DNA of 64,000 nucleotides from positions 1-64,000 of the forward strand of contig JBKEEF010000002.1 in NCBI GenBank assembly GCA_047975765.1. The letters are read 5' to 3'. The DNA is from JAQWBS01 sp047975765. GTDB lineage: Bacteria > Pseudomonadota > Alphaproteobacteria > RF32 > CAG-239. A model generated the notes under the pieces. That model ran no database searches, was not told the DNA's origin, and was given only the letters and a program-made list of their open reading frames with translations. Numbering within the stretch: the stretch's first letter is position 1; the number at the start of each line of letters is the position of its first letter. Positions 17,758 through 24,797 of this stretch are shown one piece after another. The translations under genes and the position numbers were made by a program.

Positions 17758-18438
17758 ATGAATAACGATCAAAATATTGCAGAACCAACGCTCCCAATGC
17801 ATGTCAAAAAAATATATCCAGTGTATGCAAATAAAAAAGTGAGCAAATTTTTAGACAGCGACAAAATCCTAAATCTTTTAACTTTTGGAAACAGAAAAAA
17901 ACTAGTACAATCCTTGCTAAGAGAAATTGAACAAAGTGCTGACTACATCCAAATTGGTGTAACTTTTGGAAGCCAAATTGAAAAGGTGGCAGATAAAATT
18001 GGCTACTATGGAAACTATCACCTTGTAGATGTTAGCAAAGTTCAAATTGAAAGAATTAAAGATAAATATAAAGGCATTCAACAAAATATCAATTTTTCAA
18101 ATCAAAATGGTCTTGCAAAAATTCCTTTTCAATATGATGGCGTGATTTGTTTCATGCTTTTACATCAACTTCCACCTCACACTAGAAAAAAGCTTGTTAA
18201 TAATCTGCTAAGCTCGGTTAAAGATAGAGGCAAAGTAATTTTCATTGATTTTCACAAACCTAATGGAAAAATCCTGTCAAAATTTACACAAGCTTTTCAC
18301 CGTTTGTATAATCCATTCGCAGAAGATCTTATTAATCAGGAAATTTTCGATTCAGCAGAAAATAAAGATGCTTATTTCTGGAATAAAAGTGTGATGTTTG
18401 ATGGTGCATACCAAAAAGTTGTCGCTATAAAAAAATAA
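17758..18438 (+). CDS. rquA: RquA-like methyltransferase (rhodoquinone biosynthesis)
   Basis: A 226-residue class I methyltransferase-fold protein. It matches the pattern I know for RquA, which converts ubiquinone to rhodoquinone, the low-potential quinone used with fumarate reductase in anaerobic bacteria and mitochondria. Visible matches are IYPVYANKKVSKF with a following LTFGNRKKLV, the degenerate SAM loop IQIGVTFGS, VDVSKVQIERIKDK, CFMLLHQLPPHTRKK, GKVIFIDFHKP and YNPFAEDLINQEIF. It begins directly after the Hpt gene stop, so the three genes form one operon. A generic SAM methyltransferase is the alternative. Ubiquinone genes are not in this window, so the pathway is not confirmed. Confidence 0.62.
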   Translation: MNNDQNIAEPTLPMHVKKIYPVYANKKVSKFLDSDKILNLLTFGNRKKLVQSLLREIEQSADYIQIGVTFGSQIEKVADKIGYYGNYHLVDVSKVQIERIKDKYKGIQQNINFSNQNGLAKIPFQYDGVICFMLLHQLPPHTRKKLVNNLLSSVKDRGKVIFIDFHKPNGKILSKFTQAFHRLYNPFAEDLINQEIFDSAENKDAYFWNKSVMFDGAYQKVVAIKK

Positions 18439-18439
18439 C

Positions 18440-19417
18440 CTAACTGAACAAATCTTCCTGAATTTTATCTGCAATCTGCTTTGCAGAATTGAGTTTTGAT
18501 GTAGATTTAAAATCAAAATTTTCAGAATTTAATTCTGTAGCATATTTACTTTTAATCAAAGAATGAACAAAACGATAGTGTTTTTGGGTCAACCATTTTT
18601 TACCTGAAAAAATATAAACTGGCTTACCAGCACCACAAGCTTCACTACACATTGAAACAGAATCTCCTGTAACAATGATATGATCAGCACAAGCCAAATA
18701 TCCTAAATAAGGATTATCCCCTGTATCACCCCATATAAATTTATGTGCAGGAATTTCCTTTAATGCTTCAAGAATATACTCTCTGGCTTCTGAACCGGTT
18801 CTCTTTGAATCAGTAATCAATAAAGAACCTTTTTTTTGAGACCAGAAATAGAGAACTTGCTGAGATAATGCAGCAGCATTCTCAAGACTGAATGGCACTT
18901 TTTTGATTGAACCACCAATAATAAGAGCCGTTAAAGGTTGAGGTAATACCTCAAATTGTTTTTGCCACTTTTCTCGAGCTTCACCTAGAGTTTTATCTGT
19001 GATTCGATGAGGGCTTCCAACAACATAAAACGTCTTTTCATTTGATTTTTTGTCACTATCATGCTCTGGTAAAAACATAAGGTCAAAATCATCAATCTCA
19101 CAGCCAGGATGCAAGATTTGAACTATTTTGGTTCTTCCATGAGATTTCTTCTTCAAATATCTTGCGACAGATGCTGTACGACGACTTGCAGATATAGCTA
19201 AATCAGGATAAGGCTCTGAGAGTTCTGCTTTCGATTCGCTTGTAAGACCAATGAGTGAAGCTCCTTTAACCACATTTGGTAAAGCCGCCCAAAAATTGTA
19301 GACAATTTTTTTTTCCACAACTTGAAATTTTTGTTCATCTAACGCCTGAGCAACACCTTTTGCTTGATTTACACTGCCCATTCTATCGTCAAGAAGTAGC
19401 CAAACAACCTTTTTCAT
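18440..19417 (-). CDS. ELM1/GtrOC1-family protein (DUF1022)
   Basis: A 325-residue cytoplasmic protein of the ELM1 family, typical of Alphaproteobacteria and related to plant mitochondrial fission factor ELM1. It has a GT-B-like layout: the N-terminal half has LLLDDRMGSVNQAKGVAQAL and SASRRTASVARYLKK, then QILHPGCEIDDFDLMFLPEHD, and the C-terminal half has LTALIIGGSIKKVPF and the donor-site-like VTGDSVSMCSEACGAGKPVYIF. The bacterial function is not settled; a role in glycan or LPS synthesis has been suggested. It converges on the RquA-like gene with one base between stops and has no terminator of its own that I can see. Confidence 0.85.
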   Translation of the reverse strand: MKKVVWLLLDDRMGSVNQAKGVAQALDEQKFQVVEKKIVYNFWAALPNVVKGASLIGLTSESKAELSEPYPDLAISASRRTASVARYLKKKSHGRTKIVQILHPGCEIDDFDLMFLPEHDSDKKSNEKTFYVVGSPHRITDKTLGEAREKWQKQFEVLPQPLTALIIGGSIKKVPFSLENAAALSQQVLYFWSQKKGSLLITDSKRTGSEAREYILEALKEIPAHKFIWGDTGDNPYLGYLACADHIIVTGDSVSMCSEACGAGKPVYIFSGKKWLTQKHYRFVHSLIKSKYATELNSENFDFKSTSKLNSAKQIADKIQEDLFS

Positions 19418-19528
19418 TTTCTGTCCAATTTTTCTCTAGTCAAATTAACATAATTAGTATATAATCTTTAACAATGTTTAATACAAGCTTAATCTAAAAA
19501 TCAATAAATAAAAATATTGAGGGATGGC

Positions 19529-19840
19529 ATGAAAAAAATTTATTTTTCTGTTTTTATTCTTTCTGTGCTTTTTTCAGTTCCGGCTGAAGCACAGCTTTCA
19601 GCAACTAAAGATGCGCAATATTTGATTATTGCAAAAGTCGTTGCAGATTACAAAATGCAAGACGAAGAATTTGTCAATGATATCGATTCGCTCCGCGATA
19701 ATGAACGCTTTAACCGTAAGCTTCAAAGAATGTTAGAAAGCATTAGCAATTCACGTAGTAAAGATTCCAAAAATCGTCAAATCGTAAATATTTTGGAAAA
19801 AGCTGGAAAAGACATCGACAAGATACTAAATATTAGATAA
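19529..19840 (+). CDS. Small exported protein of unknown function
   Basis: A 103-residue protein with a clear signal peptide (KKIYFSVFILSVLFSVPAEA, cleavage after AEA near residue 21). The mature part is helical and charged, with LDSLR- and IVNILEKAGKDIDKIL-like amphipathic stretches. No family is recognised. GAGGGA precedes the ATG by six bases; an in-frame TTG 12 bases earlier overlaps that ribosome site. It is followed by two more small genes in the same direction, the second a lipoprotein, so a periplasmic set is possible. Confidence 0.7.
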   Translation: MKKIYFSVFILSVLFSVPAEAQLSATKDAQYLIIAKVVADYKMQDEEFVNDIDSLRDNERFNRKLQRMLESISNSRSKDSKNRQIVNILEKAGKDIDKILNIR

Positions 19841-19940
19841 GGCTAAATTAACACACCCTAACTTTTGTTAAGAGTTACTTAATAATAAATATGTTATACT
19901 ATGAACTATCATAAACAATTTTATGATTGGAGATTTTTTG

Positions 19941-20120
19941 ATGCAACACAATTTCGAAAAACACGACTTCGCGGGAAACCTTAATAAGCTTAGGGAATCT
20001 TTTTATTCTCTTGGTATGGAACCCGTTGAAAAAATCTCGGACGACTTCTTGAAAACACTTGAAGCCGAAAAAGAATCTAAAATTCTACGCAAAGAAAAAG
20101 AAAATACGGTGAGATTATAG
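19941..20120 (+). CDS. Small hypothetical protein, 59 residues
   Basis: A short, highly charged cytoplasmic protein without recognisable domains; the last 20 residues are Lys/Glu-rich and helical. GGAG lies 12 bases before the ATG. It ends at the TAG immediately before the ATG of the lipoprotein gene, so the two are translationally close. Support is mainly the ribosome site and tight spacing. Confidence 0.55.
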   Translation: MQHNFEKHDFAGNLNKLRESFYSLGMEPVEKISDDFLKTLEAEKESKILRKEKENTVRL

Positions 20121-20429
20121 ATGTATAAGACCGTATTATTTTTTGTTCTCGCTCTAACTGTGTCTTCTTGCACATCTAACAAACCGGATACAAACGAGAG
20201 CTCTCCGTACGATTCAACTTATGACCGCTTTATTAAAAATGTTTTCATTAAAGAAAAAGGTCAAAATGCCATCACCTATGAATATAGAGATGTCCGTGTA
20301 GATGAAGTTGCTCAACTTGCGTCAAGATATTGTGACGAAACATATGGCACTCCTGCACACCTTCAAACAATCAGACTCCACAAAAACAACTCCAGACTTG
20401 CGACTTTTCATTGCTATGAGTTGCAATAA
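20121..20429 (+). CDS. Small lipoprotein
   Basis: A 102-residue lipoprotein: hydrophobic segment LFFVLALTVSSC with a lipobox whose Cys is near residue 17, so it should be lipid-modified and membrane-anchored. The mature part has DSTYDRFIKNVF and RVDEVAQLASRYCDETYG, ending with FHCYELQ; the two later cysteines could form a disulfide. The family is not recognised. It sits between a small charged protein and the dnaJ-like gene. Confidence 0.72.
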   Translation: MYKTVLFFVLALTVSSCTSNKPDTNESSPYDSTYDRFIKNVFIKEKGQNAITYEYRDVRVDEVAQLASRYCDETYGTPAHLQTIRLHKNNSRLATFHCYELQ

Positions 20430-20477
20430 ACTTATGTAAACCCTATATATAGTTCAAATATTAAAGAGGTTTTTAAG

Positions 20478-21386
20478 ATGAGCAATGATTTATATAGCAT
20501 TTTAGGTGTTTCAAAGTCTGCAACCGAAGCAGAGCTTAAATCTGCTTTCAGAAAGCTTGCCAGAAAATACCACCCTGATGTCAACAAAGACAACCCAGAT
20601 GCTGAAAAAAAATTCAAAGAAATTAATGGCGCCTACGACATTTTGGGTGACAAAGAAAAACGCAAAAAATATGACAACAAAGAGATAGACTCTGAAGGAA
20701 AACCGACAGGATTTGGAGCTGGATTTGGTGGACAAGGATTCGGAGGCGGCTACCAACAATATGGTAGTGGTGCTGAGGGATTCGATTTTTCCTCCATTTT
20801 TGGTGACGATATTTTCTCTCAATTTAGCAATGGTGGTTTTCAAGGCTTTAGTGGCAACACAAGAAGAAAGGCTCAAAAAGGGCAAGATATCTCATATAAT
20901 ATGAAAATTAGTTTTCTCGACGCGGCAAACGGGGATGAAAAGACTGTTAATATCAATGGTAAGAATATCAATGTTAAAATTCCTGCAGGCACTGTTGATG
21001 GACAAACACTAAGACTAAAAGGTTTAGGACAAGACGGATATAATGGCGGAACCAAAGGCGATGTTCTTATCACAATCAATGTTGAAAAAAGCCCATATTT
21101 TACGCTTGATGGAAATAACATCCTTCTCGAACTTCCAATTAGTCTTAAAGAAGCTATTTTAGGTGCTAAAATAACCATTCCAACAATTTCTGGAAAAGTA
21201 GCTGTCAATATACCACCATATGCTTCCAGTGGTGAAAAACTACGTCTTAAAGGAAAAGGAATTCATACAAAGAGTTCTACTGGTGATCAAATTATTAGCC
21301 TTAAAATTATTTCACCGAAAGAAAAAAGTAAAGAATTGGAAAAAGCTCTTACAGCTATGCCTGATGAAGAAACAAGGAACTTTTAA
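20478..21386 (+). CDS. DnaJ-class chaperone without zinc finger (CbpA-like)
   Basis: A J-domain co-chaperone of 302 residues. The J domain (about 4-70) carries the DnaK-activating HPD at 32-34. It is followed by a Gly/Phe-rich linker (about 78-125, repeated GFGG and GYQQYGSG) and the two beta-barrel client-binding domains with INVKIPAGTVDGQTLRLKGLG and VNIPPYASSGEKLRLKGKG. The Cys-rich zinc finger of DnaJ itself is absent, as in CbpA. It stimulates Hsp70 in the cytoplasm. GAGG precedes the ATG. Its stop overlaps the start of the DUF1349 gene, so they are co-translated. Confidence 0.93.
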   Translation: MSNDLYSILGVSKSATEAELKSAFRKLARKYHPDVNKDNPDAEKKFKEINGAYDILGDKEKRKKYDNKEIDSEGKPTGFGAGFGGQGFGGGYQQYGSGAEGFDFSSIFGDDIFSQFSNGGFQGFSGNTRRKAQKGQDISYNMKISFLDAANGDEKTVNINGKNINVKIPAGTVDGQTLRLKGLGQDGYNGGTKGDVLITINVEKSPYFTLDGNNILLELPISLKEAILGAKITIPTISGKVAVNIPPYASSGEKLRLKGKGIHTKSSTGDQIISLKIISPKEKSKELEKALTAMPDEETRNF

Positions 21387-21943
21387 TGCTACTACAACAT
21401 CTCAGAAACTTTGAATGGCTCAATGAACCTCTTGGGGTGTTTTTTATCGATTCGGGAATGAAAGTTGTTGCCAATTCTGACACTGCTTTTTTTCAAGACA
21501 AAAACGCAAACATCAGCATTGACAACGGACATCTCTTCTTTATGGAAAGAGAAGGAAACTTCTGCCTCAAAGTAAAATGGAAAACAGAAGTCAGTTCCCC
21601 AAAAGCGGAAGCTGGAATAATGATTAGAATCGATAGCAAAAACTGGGTAAAGGTCTTCACTTCCCAAAATAAAAACAATCTTGCTGATATCTATGCCCAT
21701 GTAACAAACATGGGAAGCTTTGACCAAAGTTTTGAAGCTGCTGATTTGGAAGATATATGGCTCCAAATTGAAAGACGAGAAAACACATTCATAATTTCCT
21801 ATTCAAAAGACAATAAAACTTATAAAAAAATAAGAATTTTTTCTTTTATTCAATCTTCACAAAAAATCAAAGCCGGCGCTTATATCTGCAATCCGCAGAA
21901 CACCGACTTTGAATCTGTTTTAAACTATATAGATATTCTCTAA
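21386..21943 (+). CDS. DUF1349 domain protein
   Basis: A 185-residue protein that is almost entirely a DUF1349 beta-sandwich, a concanavalin/LamG-like fold of unknown use. Features are the early FEWLNEP, AEAGIMIRIDSKNWVKV in the middle, IWLQIERRENTFIISYSKDNKTYKKI, and KAGAYICNPQNTDF near the end. The fold often binds sugars, but I see no evidence for a ligand. There is no signal peptide, so it is cytoplasmic. It begins on the last base of the DnaJ-like stop codon (TAATG), a tight coupling that is notable. Confidence 0.8.
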   Translation: MLLQHLRNFEWLNEPLGVFFIDSGMKVVANSDTAFFQDKNANISIDNGHLFFMEREGNFCLKVKWKTEVSSPKAEAGIMIRIDSKNWVKVFTSQNKNNLADIYAHVTNMGSFDQSFEAADLEDIWLQIERRENTFIISYSKDNKTYKKIRIFSFIQSSQKIKAGAYICNPQNTDFESVLNYIDIL

Positions 21944-21944
21944 T

Positions 21945-24650
21945 CTAGAAATTATATCTCATTGTCAAATATACTTGATCATCACTATAACCAGAACTTG
22001 AGTCTCTTGCATATCCAAAGTTGAAAGCAACAGGGACATAATAGTTGTTTATTTTCAAGTTGAAATTTGTTCTCAAACTATCACGACTTGTCGCATCGCT
22101 CTTAAATGTCCAAGGCGTTCCCGCATTTCCAACAAAATAAGCTGTTCCTCTAGAAGCATTATCTCCAACGCTTCGTGCATAAGCAACTTCAATTGCTGGC
22201 GTAATAATATAAGCATCTGCAAAAATATCTCTAGATAATCTCAAACCAACTGGGATATCAACACTATTCCAGCTCATGCTTTCAAAGTGACGGGCACCAG
22301 TTCCTTTTTCTGTGTATGCATCATTATAAATATAAAGATATTCAGCGCCAACAAAAGGCTCAATCACACCACAAGCATTTCCAAAATCGTAACCAATTTC
22401 AGCATTTGCAAAGAATGTCTTGGTATCATATTTTCCTTGACTTTGAATGGTACTACTTTGAATTTTTGTTTTGTTTGTAATTATACCACCACCAACACTT
22501 CCAGTAATGTAAGCACGAACAGGCTTATATTTTCCATAAAGAGAAGCTAAATATTCATCAACTTCGGCAGTGTTATAAATGGAAACCCCTTTACCTTTAA
22601 CATCTCCATTAGCATAGCTAATTGCAAGTCCTACATTCAAAGCATTTGGAATAAAGTCATAGTCATATCCAATTGCATAACTTGTTGGACTATATTTATA
22701 TCCAACTGTATTTCCATGGCTGTCCCTATCCACCCAGTTTTTACCAACATTGAACCATAAATGTTCATCAGAAAAACCATTTGCAACACCACACTCAGGA
22801 CAGTTTTTATTTTGAGTTCTGGATGCAATTTGGCGACCAAATTGACGAACACCAGACTTGTGAACTTCGCTATAAGAAACATTATCTCTACCAGCAATTA
22901 CTGCAAACTTTTCTTCAACATCTTTACTGATTTCACCTGTATAATAAATGTTATCAAACATTTCTCTCTCAGCTAAAGATAGATCTGTACGCATACGATA
23001 TGTATCTGCAAGTTCAGTCAGATTTTTATATCCTTTCAAGTCTCTTTTGATTTCAATTTCAGTTGTTCCACTGCTAACATCAACACTTGCCAAAGGATTA
23101 TCCCAACTTGTAAAATCGCTATAATCATAATTGTAGCTATATGTTCCAACATCATAAGAAGAAATTGCATAAGGAACAAGATAAACACTTCCGTTTAATA
23201 CGGCACTACTTGGAAGAAAAGCGGCTTTTGTATCTGTAATCATAGGTCTAAAAGCTGTTCCATTTTCAAAAACTACTGTCGCATTATTCAAGTTAAAATT
23301 AAGTCTTTGTCCAAGAGGATCATTATCAATATCTTGAACTTCATCAAACATTGCATAGAGAGAACCTTCATTAACATTGAACTTTCCATAATAGTCACTA
23401 TTGTCTCCCCAAAGTGCTAAACTTCCGGCTCCTGTTTTATTAATAACACCACCAGTAGTCTGATTTCCTGTATCAGTCACACTTCTCATTGGATCACGAA
23501 TATTGATAACAGAATCAGCTATTGTATCAAAATTTACAACAGCATCTGCATTTTCAAAGTCGATAGAGTTCAGTTTTGTTACAACACTACTTGGGTTGGT
23601 TTCAACAATCACTTTATTATTTTCAAAAAGGATTTCTTTTTTTGCTACAGTTGTTGCAATTGTGATGGAACCACTCTTATTGAAAATAGCACCACCTGTT
23701 GCCCTCCACCCATAAGCATAGTTTGAAATAAAATCACCCGTAATTCTCTCAATTATACCAGTGTCATTATAAATAGCACCACCAACACCTCTGTAATTTA
23801 GACCTTGTGCATAGTTACCTATAAAATTACCATCAATACTTTTGATAACTGCTTGTTGGTTATAAATAGCACCACCGTAGGAAATATATAGAGTTGAGTT
23901 GACATAGTTTCCAATAAAATCACCTGTAATATTACCAATTTCTGAATGGTAATAGTTAAAGATTGCCCCTCCTTTAATAAATGAAGATGCAAACGAACTG
24001 AAAGCATGGTTATTTATAAAATTACCATTTATTGATGATATTATACCCGTTGATGTCGAATTATAAACCGCTCCACCTTGAATACTTCCTGTTGCTGTGC
24101 CTTGCCCATAGTTTCCTATAAAATTACTCTCAATAGAACCAATAAGCTTATTGTTGTTTATAGCAGCACCATCTAGATTGACACCAACAATACTATTTCC
24201 AATAAAATCTCCTTTGATTTTTTCAATTTTTGCATTGGTGTTTTGATTTAAGAGAGCACCATTCGTTGTACTATTTCCAACAAAATCAGCAGTTAAGGAG
24301 TCTAATTGACCATAGTTTGTAAGTGCTGAATTTCTGTTAAAATTTGTGAAATAACCAGTCACATTTCCAGAAGATGCATCCACTAATGGACTGTTTACAA
24401 CACCTGATTTGACATCGTAATTATATTTATAATAAACTTTTTCAAGTTCACCTAAATTATTTTTTTCATAAGTATAGAATTGAGAATCGCCTTGAGTTGT
24501 TTTTTCAAAGAAAATTTCGTAGGCACTATCTAGAATCGATGAATCAATTTCAAGAGTGGGTTTATAGTTCTCAAAATCAGTATAAGCCAAAGCATTGGCC
24601 GAAATACTAACCGATAAAACTGAAAGAGAAATGAAGAACTTCTTGTTCAT
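21945..24650 (-). CDS. Autotransporter (type Va secretion)
   Basis: A 901-residue surface protein. Residues 1-22 are a signal peptide (KKFFISLSVLSVSISANALA). The passenger has seven imperfect repeats of about 26-32 residues between 116 and 325, each with a G-D/N-F-I-G-N core and a GGAIYN-like core, typical of a beta-helix, and then a linker with NKTGAGSLALWGDNSDYYG. From about 645 to the end is an autotransporter beta-barrel, with WFNVGKNWVDRD at its start and a terminal YLTMRYNF ending in Phe, the outer-membrane signal for BAM. The start was set at the ATG after AGGATGTGG. It probably acts in adhesion or surface structure; the ligand is unknown. It has no neighbours in its operon. Confidence 0.9.
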   Translation of the reverse strand: MNKKFFISLSVLSVSISANALAYTDFENYKPTLEIDSSILDSAYEIFFEKTTQGDSQFYTYEKNNLGELEKVYYKYNYDVKSGVVNSPLVDASSGNVTGYFTNFNRNSALTNYGQLDSLTADFVGNSTTNGALLNQNTNAKIEKIKGDFIGNSIVGVNLDGAAINNNKLIGSIESNFIGNYGQGTATGSIQGGAVYNSTSTGIISSINGNFINNHAFSSFASSFIKGGAIFNYYHSEIGNITGDFIGNYVNSTLYISYGGAIYNQQAVIKSIDGNFIGNYAQGLNYRGVGGAIYNDTGIIERITGDFISNYAYGWRATGGAIFNKSGSITIATTVAKKEILFENNKVIVETNPSSVVTKLNSIDFENADAVVNFDTIADSVINIRDPMRSVTDTGNQTTGGVINKTGAGSLALWGDNSDYYGKFNVNEGSLYAMFDEVQDIDNDPLGQRLNFNLNNATVVFENGTAFRPMITDTKAAFLPSSAVLNGSVYLVPYAISSYDVGTYSYNYDYSDFTSWDNPLASVDVSSGTTEIEIKRDLKGYKNLTELADTYRMRTDLSLAEREMFDNIYYTGEISKDVEEKFAVIAGRDNVSYSEVHKSGVRQFGRQIASRTQNKNCPECGVANGFSDEHLWFNVGKNWVDRDSHGNTVGYKYSPTSYAIGYDYDFIPNALNVGLAISYANGDVKGKGVSIYNTAEVDEYLASLYGKYKPVRAYITGSVGGGIITNKTKIQSSTIQSQGKYDTKTFFANAEIGYDFGNACGVIEPFVGAEYLYIYNDAYTEKGTGARHFESMSWNSVDIPVGLRLSRDIFADAYIITPAIEVAYARSVGDNASRGTAYFVGNAGTPWTFKSDATSRDSLRTNFNLKINNYYVPVAFNFGYARDSSSGYSDDQVYLTMRYNF
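23676..24305 (-). repeat. Seven imperfect repeats in the autotransporter passenger
   Basis: Each unit encodes a residue pattern like I-x-x-I-x-G-(D/N)-F-(I/V)-(G/N/S)-N, a variable stretch, then G-(G/A)-A-(I/V/L)-(Y/F/N)-N. Seven cores of each type can be counted, with 26-32 residue spacing, which fits coils of a beta-helix. DNA copies have diverged, so recent slippage is unlikely. Confidence 0.75.
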
Positions 24651-24752
24651 GATCCACATCCTGTAAAAAATAATAGTCATTACTATTAATGTAACATAAA
24701 AATTAAAATATTTAAACGTCTATGTTTAATAAAAATGTAACAAAATGAAATT

Positions 24753-24781
24753 AAAAAAGGGCTGAAAATTCAGCCCTTTTT
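24753..24781. terminator. Bidirectional terminator downstream of hppA
   Basis: GGGCTGAA (24759-24766) and TTCAGCCC (24769-24776) form a perfect stem with A-run before and T-run after, so it works on both strands. It ends the minus-strand hppA transcript. Confidence 0.9.
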
Positions 24782-24797
24782 CAGACAATAATTTTTC

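Noticed and set aside
18440..19417. ELM1-family gene as a lipid A enzyme like LpxB
   Set aside because: Its GT-B-like motifs differ from GT19 and it shares no motif run with the LpxB-like pair at 58849-62154.
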